64,000 nucleotides of DNA from Lichenostomus cassidix (taxonomy: Eukaryota > Chordata > Aves > Passeriformes > Meliphagidae), in assembly GCA_008360975.2 (NCBI GenBank), contig CM039182.1, positions 31,049,566 to 31,113,565 of the forward strand, given 5' to 3'. Position numbers and translations under genes: made by a program. This document shows positions 39,052-50,068 of this stretch, piece by piece. Every line of letters begins with the position of its first letter. The first letter of the stretch is position 1. The notes under the pieces were generated by a model, which worked only from the letters and a program-made list of their open reading frames with translations, ran no database searches and was not told where the DNA came from.

Positions 39052-41643
39052 CACAAAGCAGGCACCTCCATACCAGTCTGAAAGTGGCTTCCTACAGGCT
39101 TAAAGCGTGGTGTTCTTCACCTCTTTGTATCTTGCTGGGCGTGGAGCTGGTTCGTGCAAAGCCTGATGACTTCTGTAGGCTCCCAATGGAGGGCATTCCC
39201 AAATATCCTGAGAGTTTACCCTGAGGTCAGCTTTGGACCATTCTCCAGAAGCAATGTCAACATATCCATGTGATTATCTGCACACCAGCACAGGCCTGGG
39301 GGAGATCATGCACAGGTCTACAGTCGTATTCTGTTACCAATGATACTTAAAACTCCCAGAACAAGGCATGTCAGAAGAAAGCATATTTTTTTCTATGCCA
39401 TTTGTTAGAAATTCACCTTTTTTTCTCCCTGGTCTCCTACATCAAGCATAGGAAATTAGAAGCCGCATCAAGAATTTCTTCATGTCAGAGCAAATTCCTT
39501 TGGAAAATGTCCGTTCCTCATTTTATGCACTTCAATTTAAAATTTATTTTCTTAGCCATAAAAATTGCATGCAGGTCCACTATAATTATCTCAACCAAAC
39601 TGACTTCACATAAAATAGAAGTACAAAATTTAGAGCCATGTTTATACTCATAAATGGTCTGAAACACTGAGAAGTATTTTGCCATCAATACACCAAAGCA
39701 AGCCCATAACAGAAATACAACAGCATCCTATTTCTTTACATTTTAGCCATAACCCTAAAATGGATTATTTTATAATTTTTTTCCATGCTATATATTCTGA
39801 ATAGGTGCACAGGCTGTCAGTACACTGGCTTTCTAAGTAACAGCAACTTGTTCTAGAGTAATGCTAAATCAATCTTCGGAGTACCTCCTTTATTTTTCCA
39901 ACTGGATGACTATTTTCTACTGACTTCAATCCCTTAGGGCTTCAGCATAACCCAGTATTCCTGAATTTAAGCCTGTTTTTCATGTCATGGATAACATTTT
40001 TTTTCCAAAACATTACAGTTTTCATTTTCCTTGTCCATAAAAGCCATCATGTGCATCAGCAGCTATTTTATATCCTTTCTGCCCTCCTGTGACCTACATT
40101 CAAAACTTCTCTTATGTGAAAATCTTTCTTCACACTCAACAAAGTACTCTAAACCCAGCTTTAAAAGAAATCTTTATTACAGTCTTAGCAAAGTCCAGTA
40201 GTAAGGAAGATCCTCTTGGATTTAGCAGATGTAACTTCAGTTCCACAAAAGCTTTTCTTAGCACTCTAGGCAAGTTAGCTTGTGGGATCCATGATCTTAA
40301 ATAGCCTTTTTGAATACAGACTTTAACACCTCTGTGCTTTGATAACCCAGCTGTAATGGGAGAAACATAACTCCTTGGTTTTACCTGAGTGTTGTAAATA
40401 TAAGAATGTAAAAATTAGAGGGCTCTTACATATCCTGCAGTAAACATTTAGTGATAAAATCCTCTTTATGATTCTTGCAGGTATCTCATAGATTACAAAC
40501 TCAAGCAATTTTTCAGAATGTCTGTATGCAGGAATGTACTAATATTTACAAACAACAGGCAGATCTTTATTAAATTCTGGTGCAAAATGGGAACTACACA
40601 AAAAAAATTGCTATACAAAAGTACACTCTTGCATTATTAATTAAGAAATAGAAGTAATAACTAAATTAAATAGATAAATGAATACTACTACAATCAGTGC
40701 ACTTTGTAAGATTAAATTATTAAATACTATAAATAGCTCAAGCTTTCCTTAGTGTTCCAATTAAGTTTCAACTGCATATTACTCTATTATCAGTGGTATA
40801 TCTGCAGCAAAGGAAGGCTTGAAGAGCATTATCTTCCCAGTTTTTGCCTTCATTAGTAATTGTAGCAACACTGTTAACCAGAGTTTATAGAACCTTATTG
40901 ATTAGTATTTTCACTGTCTTTGGTTGCAAGTCAGACTGTTTATCTTCGAGGGATGGTTCCACAGCTCTAGGCAGCTGAATTAACACCCACCAGAGCTGAT
41001 GCACACACTGCTCCCTGCCCTTCCCACCCTACCTTTCTGCCCCAGCACTGGCCACTCACTCCTGATGCTTGCACCATGCCAGCTCCTCTGCTAACAGTCC
41101 TTTTGGGAGCCAGTTTTAGTCAGCTGTGGGTCATGTCAATTTAGAACAAAGCCTGTTATAACTGGAACAAGGAAGGATGGGTGCTTGAAGAGACAAGAAC
41201 ATGTGGATGAGGAAGAAAGGGAGCAAGAGCACGTGGAGCAAGGCTTTCTTGGCCGCTGAGATTGTTTACACTCACTGCTGACTTTTGCCTTTAGTGTAGT
41301 CCTTCACTGATAGTAAATACAAGCTAAAAAGATTGGTAGGCAGGGCAGGTTTGTTCATACTAAAGTGATACTTCCACTGCTTCATTTCTGGAGTGCATTT
41401 GGTATCTGCTGAAGAGTCACATCCCAGGCACATTCTTCAGATTTTTGGGGTTTTCTTCTGATGAATTAGAAGATCAGACACTTGGGCTAACACCAGCCTT
41501 GACAGGTTCTTCCCAAACTATGGCACAGCCACAGAGCTATTGGCATAAACATCCTCTCCCCAGAAGCCAAATAGCAGAAATGGCAACAATGATTGTTAAC
41601 TTGTGTGTGTGACTGGGAGATACTGGACTGGTCAAGAAACGCT

Positions 41644-41740
41644 TGGGGTTTTTTTGGTTTTTCATTTGTTTAGTTTGGGTTTGGGTTTCTGGGGTTTTTG
41701 TTTTTGGTGTTTTTTTTGGTTTTTGGTGTTTTTTGAAAGC
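41644..41740 (+). repeat. T/G-rich low-complexity tract
   Basis: Almost only T and G, built from GGTTTTT- and GGGTTTTT-like words. On the minus strand it gives A/C-rich frames with Lys/Pro/Thr repeats that are not real proteins. Similar tracts lie at 63,095-63,185 and 58,707-58,780. Confidence 0.85.
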
Positions 41741-44700
41741 AAGTAAAAAAGTAAAAAATGCCTGAAATAAAGAATAATTAAAAACAAAAAAAGCAGACAT
41801 ACTTTAGACCTGAAATTCTTTAATGATATGAAATGTCCAGCCAAGGAGCTTCTCCAAATTATAGAGTATTGTGAGACTTGTAAACCCAGTGAAATGGCAG
41901 TGCCTTATCACTCAGTTCAGATTTTGGCATAAGAGCAATGGCTAGGAGCAAGGCCAAAGAGGATACTGGACCAACATGTCTCACTTGCCACAGTAGCTCT
42001 TTAGGGAGTGTTACTGTATAACACCAGTTAAAGCAGCATTAACCTCTTTTTGTAAATATTTCCATCAGCAACATGATAGACAGGGGATCAACTTTCACAA
42101 AGGCTTTGAAAATGCTAACAGTTTCATCCTTCTTGCTTATTTTTAGGGTCATCCACATATTCTACGAAACTTTATTTATATGCTTTAAAATTGCTATGAG
42201 GCCACCACATGTCCTGATGCTGCTTGTATACCATGTCCTCATGATGAGTCCTTGTGAGGTATTCCTCGTTCTGGGCTTATTTGTTCACTACCCATAACTT
42301 AAGCTAAGGTCAGACTAATTTCTCCTGTTTGCACTTCCTACTTAGGTTTTCCCTCCTAGAACATCGCTCAACTTGTCCCTGTACACAGGTTGAAGTTGAA
42401 AACCAGTGGGGATAAGTGTGCAGTCTGGGCTTGAAACCTGAGCTGAAACAACAGCTATAAGGTGCTCATGTGGGTCATGCTGCCAGCAAAGGCAGCTCAG
42501 GATTCCAAACACAGCATGCCTCTCTTTCCAGCCATGATACAAGCACAGTCTCACAGCATGGCTGAACTTCTCACAAAGGAGAGAACAAGAGGCCTCATGA
42601 TAGCAAAGAGCATAGGTGTAGAGGTGTTCTGCTAACCCCATGGTGAAGGAACGGTGTCACACCTCTTGCAGCTGATCTCCACTGCTGCTGAAAGGTGCAA
42701 TTCTAGTCTGTGCCTGGCCACATCTTCTCAGCTTCCCTTTGTGTTGGGGCTGTGTTGCTTCATCACCACAAGCAGCTGAAACAGCTTAGCTGAGAAAATA
42801 CCTTTTGTGTGACTGTTTTTTCCACTGAGTTTCTCTGAGTGGCTGCATGGCCACACTGGTACAACCAGAGGGTGATGCACACCTGGGTGAGCAGGAGAAT
42901 CATTCTTTTTGGAAGAGTACATTCTCAAATTGGCTAAAAACTGTTGTGAAGCCACACAGCTGCATATGAACCCGACACAGGTAAGTACATTGCTGTGAAT
43001 CAGCACATAAAACTAAATGCCAAACCCAGAAAATGTTAATTAGTGTAGCACTGCATTTGCTAATGACTAGTGCTGCAATGACCAGTGGGATCAGTATAGA
43101 CCACTGTGATTTGAAAGATCATGTCTGAGACAAGAATTGTCAAGACTAAGCAAATAGAGAAAGCAGAGATGTTAAATGTTTCTGAAGTCTTTCTGTTACT
43201 AAAAATGGGAGATTACAAACTCTGTCAAAACAAGAACAATTTTTAAAATAAAAGTAGAAAATAGGGAATACACAATCTGTTCTTTGATACAGGATAGCAG
43301 AAGGGATCAAACTGTCATAAGCTCCAGTGTGCCAGTTTTCTGCTTCTAGAGCTGCTACCTGCTTTGCTGTGCCAGCTATCTCAGCCTTACACAGAGACTG
43401 CAGGAACTTTGCAGAAAGTATATGCTGATCACATGAAACAGAAGGTGTCAGGTTTGACTTTGGTTTTCCCCGTTGTTCCCCTTCTCACTCTCTGTTTGAA
43501 CCAGGAAAAATAGCTAGTGTCAGCACAGGGATGTGGACCAGGCAACTCTTAGAATAAAATTTGTTGCCAAACTGACAAAATAGTTTAGCTGATCCTATTC
43601 AAATATTTCACCTGCACCACTGTGTGGTTTCAACAGCCACTGTCTGGCTGTTTTCTGCCCCTACTTCTCCCTAATGATTGAATGCATACATTCCCGAAGA
43701 GGGAATGATGCCCAAAGAGTTTGGCACTCCATGCATGCTCTTTAGTCATCTCAGCTAAGCACCAAAGCAGAGCTTACTGCAGAGCTGTGAGGTGCCCTTG
43801 TGAAGCTTCAGGACAGATGTCACTCCAGTGAGAATATCTTCCATTTTTTAATATGTAAAATATACCCATTAAACCAGAAAGCTTCTCTTTCTCTCTCTTA
43901 ATTATCTTTTAATTATTCTTTTTTGAGGTAGGTAAAGAGATAAAAAAATTCCATATCATATTTTATATTGACTTTAGTAATTTGTTTGGCAAGTTGAATG
44001 TTTCATTGTAGAAAAAAAAATAAAGCATAAACCAAAACCCAAAAGATATCTTTCAGTATCTAGCAACTGAATTCAGCCGTGCTCATACATTTGTCATTGC
44101 AAATATGTATTTCAGCAGGAAACCACATGAGATGAATTAGATTTCCTGTTCAGCTTAGAAAGCAGCAGAAGACTATTGATGCATCTAGCCAGTGCAGAGT
44201 TGTTATTCACTGTTACAAGAGACATGACTGTGACATTAAAACTCTTCAGAAGCTCTTCATCTGAAGTCTAACATGAATGGGCTGCATGATGTCAGATTGG
44301 TTCTGTCCACTTCTGTGAGCTGCTTATTGCAATGCACAATAGATTCAAGAGCAAAGTACAATAAATTCGCCACCTAGGAAAGCTGCCTTTGATTCCAGAC
44401 AACTGTGCCTGTGCTCTAAAATATAAATTTAACCCCACAGCTATAAATTAAGGTGTTCTTCTAAGGCAGATGAAGAGCTGCTCATGGCCACGGCTTTTCT
44501 TCTGCTAAGAAGAAAAACTTGAACTGTGCAATTTCTTAGGAACAGCTTCTTTGAGCACCAAAAAATTTCAAGGAGTATCCAAAAGCAATTTCCTTTTTTT
44601 TTTCCTCACATAATAACTCAAACTTTATGAAAGGAGAAGACTCTTGTTATGATTTAGAATGTGACTTTTAACTCTTTGGAGGTGAGTCTTGGCAACCTAC

Positions 44701-45280
44701 ATTAAACTCTTCACAAAAAAGAAATCACTTCTTATACTCCCATCATAATTTACCTCAAAAACAAAGTAAAAAAGAAACCACTAAAGAAAGCATAAAAATA
44801 TGACCAATGTAAAATGGCACATTTTCTTCACTGCTCTTCTGACATTTTTTCCTTAAAAGAGAAGAAGGAACAGATTCCAGTAATCACCTCCCACAACCCA
44901 TAGCATCAAATACCCATATTTACAAGGCCAACAGCAAATGGGTGCTTTCCTCCAGAGAGGTTTAAATTTCACTAACAAAAATCAGTCACAGTTGAAAAGT
45001 TACAACTATTTGGTGGAAGAAAGATGGTTTGGGCTTTCCGGTTTTTTTTTCTTATTATTATCTGGAGTGCCATCTGTGGCAGAAGAGCTATTCAGTTGTG
45101 TGATAAAGCTCACCTGCACAGCCACAAAGATGTTCAGAGAGGCAGTGGAAGGATGAGGAACCCAAATTATACCCTGTCGGGCTACCCTCAGCCCCATCAC
45201 AGAAGCCATCAGCCCACTGAAGACCCATCTCCACAAGCCCAGAAGAGTGCAGGGAGGCAGAGCGGCAGGCAGGAACCTGG

Positions 45281-45447
45281 AATCATACAATCAAAGAATC
45301 ATTTACATTGGAAAAGACCTGTAAAATCATTGAGTCCCACTGTTAACCCAGAACTGACAAGTCCACCACTAAACCATGTTCTTAAGAGCCACATCTACAT
45401 GTCTTTTAAATACCTCCACGGATGGTGATCCACCACTTCCTTGGGCA
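45281..45447 (-). mobile_element. CR1 LINE 3'-end fragment
   Basis: Plus-strand sequence 'aatcatacaatcaaagaatc', 'ttggaaaagacctgtaaaat' and 'tggtgatccaccacttcctt' is the reverse complement of the CR1 3' end. About 165 bp; its terminus faces left. Confidence 0.9.
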
Positions 45448-46526
45448 TAAACAAGGGTTTAGGGTAGGAACCACAGGCACAAAAAGGGAGAGGCTTAGGT
45501 AATTTGGGGAAGAGCAAGAGTGGGAAAATTGAAGGGTAAAGGGATAAAAAGGGCCAGTTGTGTGTAAATACTGAGTATTTCAATATTTCCATGTCTCATT
45601 ACCTCTATTCTTTTTCTTTTTTTTACATTTTAATTCTTTTTGCCCCTGACTTATTTCAGGGAAGGAATTTGGCAACCAGTAATTTATTATAATGTAGTTT
45701 GGACAGAGAAAATTAATATGTATCTAACTAGCTTCTTCTAATAAGCTTTGACAATATTTAAAATGAAAAGTCTCTTAAATCTACAAAGAATACTAATAAA
45801 TCGGTTACACAACTTTCCTTTTGAAAAGTTATTTTACTTTATTATTTTCTGTCTTGCAATTTTGTCCTTCAAAATGTTTACCTAATTTGCCCCTTTTAAA
45901 GAAAGTGTCAAATATTGTAATTGAGCACAGAGACCCAATTTTTGCATTTACACAGTATCTAAATATTTACCTAAAATATTTTATGTGGAGTGGTTCTAGA
46001 ATTAAAACATTACTAATACTGCATTGCTATTGCTGTTTTCAAGAGTTCTTGAACAACAGGTAGTCTAAATAGAGGAGAATAAAATATCATCTTCAGAAAG
46101 GGGAAATCAGCAGTCAACACTATTTCAGCATCAAGGACAATACTCTAACAAATTATTAAATTGCCACTTTGAAGGCACCTGGAGGGTCAGTGAAAAAGAA
46201 ACAGGCAGGAAAGATTTGTTGCAAGCAAAAGTTTAATAAACTGCTTTGTTTTCTTTCTTTAACAGAGTATCTGGTTCATAGCAAAAAAGGCACTAGAAGT
46301 GGTGTGTATCAACTTACGGGAATCTTTGGGCACCATCTTACTTGACATTCTCATAAACAGAGTTCAGAAACATTTTGTGCCAGGCTAACTTGCTACACAA
46401 CAGGTGCACAATTGCTTGCAAAAAATAGTCCTAGACTTATCTATATTTTGTTTTCAGACAAAAAGGGATACATAAGATAGAATTCTGCTGGGGTCTGGCC
46501 AAATCTGATCTAATGCATCATTTTCA
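45448..46526. other. Intergenic, no gene recognised
   Basis: AT-rich single-copy-like DNA between two CR1 copies. Frames are 80 codons or fewer, without domains. Confidence 0.6.
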
Positions 46527-47315
46527 CTTATGACTTCGTTGATGGAATGGAGAGCACTCAGAGGGATGCCAGAGAAAAAGGGTACAAAGGAGTTGAAGGA
46601 TTAGAATTCAAAATGACTTTGATAAATGGGAGAAGTGGTCAGTGATCAATATGATGAAACCTAATAAATACAAGGACCAAATACTATATTTGATTTTTAA
46701 AAAAAAATCAAATGCATAAATGCAAAATTGAGAATACTAACAGCACTGTAGAAAGAAAACTGGTTGTTACAATAAGCCAACAAACCATATATTGAATATG
46801 AATCAATGATATCACGCTGATAAAAAACCAGAAAAACTCCTCCTGGGAAATTTTAATAGATATGTCATATGCAAGGTAGGATTAGTAATTGATTTTCTTA
46901 ACTCACCTTTCAGAAGTCTCAGATTGGGGTAGTTTAATACAATAGTACATAAAGTAGGGTACTTTTAAAAAAATAGTTTAAAACATGGGGAATGATTGAA
47001 AAAGGGAGAGGTAACATTTGCTCTAAAAAAAAAGGCTGATGGCAGGTGTGGAGGAGATATTACAACCTTCCAGTATGTAGAAAATTCTCAAAAGCAGAGA
47101 TCCCACTTCATGATTGTGCTTCATGACACTGAGGGCATGCCAAAACCTTGCTGGCTTTAATTGCAGCTGGAAAGGTTTAGGATAAAACAGGAAAACCTTC
47201 TGACTCTAAGGATAGCTACAGACAAAAATAGGTCACCAAAAGCTGAGGTATAATCTCCACCATTCAGCTTTCTAAGAAGAGGTTAGAAAAATACTCATCA
47301 GAATTTCTCCATTCC
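46527..47315 (+). mobile_element. Ancient, highly diverged CR1 LINE
   Basis: Follows the older reptile/amniote CR1 pattern rather than the young avian one: 'gttgatggaatggagagca', 'attagaattcaaaatgactt', 'gagaagtggtcagtgatcaa', 'attgaatatgaatcaatgat' and 'tctaagaagaggttagaaaa' occur in the order of CR1 ORF2 then 3' UTR. It is littered with substitutions and indels and has no open frame. The divergence suggests insertion before the modern bird radiation. Recognised from memory of turtle- and crocodile-type CR1; boundaries are approximate. Confidence 0.8.
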
Positions 47316-48763
47316 TTTGAGGAAGAGGCAAACAGCAGATCCTGCTGGATTTTCATTCTTGATACTTTTTTTACAGTCTCAAAGAAACAGAAAGTTGTAA
47401 CTTAAATTAGCTATTTTTTTTAATACTAAATATTTTCATGACAGTTTCTGACACTGACTTGCCGTTCAGAAATTCATGCCCTGGTGGTCTGCTCTTTTTA
47501 AGCACTAACATCTGCAGAGGTTAGATCTCTTGCTGACTTTGATCCATTCTCTCAAGACAGCTTAATGCATCTCTTGATGCCTGCAGGTCTTTGATTCCAA
47601 ATATTTGTCTTCTTTCAGATTTATTTCTGGCCACTTGAATTTTACATTTCCTCGCACAGCCCCTTTAACACATCCATCAGCTACAGAATTCAGATGACAC
47701 TGTCCTTGATGCTCCCTCCTGGCATAATGGGATCTGCTTTTAACCCTCTTTAGGCTTTTTATTACCCAAATAAACTGTGTAATGTAGTATGTTTGTTCTT
47801 TTAATCATTATACCATGGTGTGCTTAAATATTTACCAGGTTGATTTTAAGGATTTTATTTCTTAAATATTTTGCCTTTGATTTCATGGTTTTAAGCCTTT
47901 GGACAGCCATTCTGCAGTTAAGATCACTACACTAATCTTCACTATCTTGCAGCAACTGTCACTGAGAGAGTCAGCTGTAATTACTTCTTAAATCAGATCT
48001 CATTTGTTACTTAGGACTAAATCTCTTGTGCACCAGCAAAGCCACCTACTGCTTAAAGCAGTCCTTTGTGGTAACAAGAATTTGCTACTCTTAGCAAATA
48101 CTCTTTGCTATCCTTCAGTAGTATTTGATCCATTAATCCTGGGTACTTGAAATTATCTATAACTACAAGTTTCTTTTTATTTGGGCTCTTGTTTGTGCAC
48201 TTCTTTTGCAAGGGAGACCCTTCTACAATAAAAGTCACTGACACTTGGAGCTGGGTAAAAATTGAGTCCATGGCTCATGTTCTTGGTTCCCTCTCCTCAG
48301 AAATTTCATGAAAGTAAATCTGTACCATATTGAAGAGTCAAGGTTAGAAAATGTATTTAAGACTATGGAATATGCTTGTTTTATCAGTTTTCTGTTAGAC
48401 CTCAGTGAGGAAAAAATCTACCTCCTATTCTCCCTTCCATCTGCTGTACCTGTAGACTTGACTTTCCAGCAACATTAATTGATTTTCTGAAACAAGAACC
48501 AGCACTCTAACTGACATGATCCTCATGCAGCTTTTTTCTACATTTATTAATACAAGATCTGTGCAAAACTGGGCACCACGTGCAAAATTTGGATCACAAA
48601 TTGCAAATTGCAGAGAGTGTAGGGTGTCCTGTTCATGTGTATTACAGTCGAGTTAACTAGTACTCCAGTTGAACTGTATCCCACTTTCCCACCCTCTGGT
48701 ATTTTGTAAACTGCCAGCCCAGTTTCACTGCAGGGAATAGGTGAGAAAGATCATGAGTCCAGG
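47316..48763. other. Intergenic, no gene recognised
   Basis: AT-rich, with only short open frames. The first part may still include the decayed tail of the ancient CR1 to its left. Confidence 0.55.
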
Positions 48764-48820
48764 AGCTGGACTAGATGATCCTGATGTGTCCCTTCTAACT
48801 CAGCATATTCTATGATTCTG
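48764..48820 (+). mobile_element. CR1 LINE 3' terminus, very short
   Basis: Contains GGAGCTGGACTAGATGATCC and the CR1 terminus ATTCTATGATTCTG. About 57 bp remain, an extreme 5' truncation. Confidence 0.88.
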
Positions 48821-49478
48821 CCTTTGAAATGTTATTGAACAACTTTTAAAAACTCATATAAAATGCCCTGGACCTATCACCACACCTGCCATCAGAGTGT
48901 CTCCATTTTTGGAAGATGAACTGAGCAAAAAACATGTATGTGGGCAGGGCAGCAGTGCTTTCAGTGGCAGCACAGAAGCAGACAGACTTCCTGAGCCAGA
49001 AGCATTTCCTGCACACAATGGGCCACATAAAATGAGGCTGCAATCTTGGTTACATCAGACATGATTTTCTGTGCAGTCATACATTGTAAATGATGACAAA
49101 GACAGGATCCTTTTGAGCATCATGTCTGGCACTGTGAGAAGAGTTCTGCAAGTGCAGGTGGGACAGCTCAGCAGCAAAAAGATTTTTAGAATGGGAAGTA
49201 CAATATTAATGGTGATAAATTCAGCCCTTTTTTGGTGAGATGACTAGTGTGTAAGCATGTTGTTGAACAAGTAGAGGAGAATAACTAGTCATGCAGAGAC
49301 CCAAAGCATAATTCCCCATCTCAGTGCCCTGGCAGCATGTTGGGACTGGAAAACCAAGAGCAAGAAAGGTTATTTAGGAAATTAACCATTTTGATAGGCA
49401 GTGATAGTAGACTTGAATACTTTCTCAGCTGCATCAGGGTCACTTATGGGGAAAAATTTCTCTCTGCTATCCTGGCTA
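48821..49478. other. Intergenic, no gene recognised
   Basis: Short stretch between a CR1 tail and the LTR. No domain, repeat landmark or splice pattern is convincing. Confidence 0.6.
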
Positions 49479-50068
49479 CTGCTGAGATAATTTTTTTCCT
49501 AGTAGCAGGTACTGTATTGTAGGGTTTCCATTCAGTATGAAAACAATGTTGATAACACACTGATGTTTTAGTTGCTGCTGAGAAATACTTACTCTAAATC
49601 AAGGACTTTCCAGTTTCTTAACCTTGGCTGGCAAACAGATACACCAGAAGCCAGAAGGGAGCATAGTCACAACAGCTGACTCAAATTATCCAAAGGGATA
49701 TTCCATACCACAGAATGTCATGCCCAGTACATAAACTGGGTGGAGTTGATGGGAAGGGACAGTCACTGCTCAGGGTTGGACTGAATATTGGTCAACAGGT
49801 GGTGAGCAATTGTATTGTGCATAATTTGTGTTTCTTGGGTTTTATTTCTCTCTCTCTTTATTGCCAACCTTTTAATTACTATTATTAGTATTATTATTGT
49901 TATTACTAATGGTTTATGTTTTATGTTTAGTGTTTTATGTTTTGTTTTAATGATTAAACTGTCCTTATCTAAACCCGTAAGTTTCTCCTCCCCATCCCAC
50001 CAGGGCCAGGGGGCAGTAAGTGAGTGGTTATGTGTTACTTAGTTGCTGGCTGGGGTTAAACCACCACA
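49479..50068 (+). mobile_element. Avian endogenous retrovirus solo LTR
   Basis: A near full-length LTR. The 5' part has 'tttcctagtagcaggtactg' and 'gttgataacacactgatgtt'. A promoter-like 'ccagtacataaactgg' follows 'ccaaagggatattccatacc'. The 3' part has 'gattaaactgtccttatcta' and 'ctccccatcccaccagggcc', ending GGCTGGGGTTAAACCACCACA. This is the ERVL-type LTR common in neoavian birds, recognised from memory. No gag, pol or env sequence lies on either side, so it is a solo LTR. No clear target-site duplication was seen, so the ends are approximate. Confidence 0.9.

Larger units (their letters stand above)
37228..45280. other. Intergenic desert, no gene recognised
   Basis: About 8 kb with no supported gene and no recognised transposon. 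Contains a 21-bp palindrome at 39,031-39,051 and a short direct repeat (CCCTGAGAGCTC twice) near 38,279-38,311. A T/G-rich tract lies at 41,644-41,740. A moderately GC-rich patch at 42,340-42,980 ends in a strong splice-donor-like sequence. Confidence 0.6.

Noticed and set aside
41537..41844. Lys/Pro/Thr-rich minus-strand open frames
   Set aside because: They are translations of the T/G-rich low-complexity tract.
49985..50040. CTCF-like CCAGGGGGCAGTA inside the LTR
   Set aside because: Only the right half of the consensus fits; the CCAC block is missing. It also belongs to the repeated LTR sequence.
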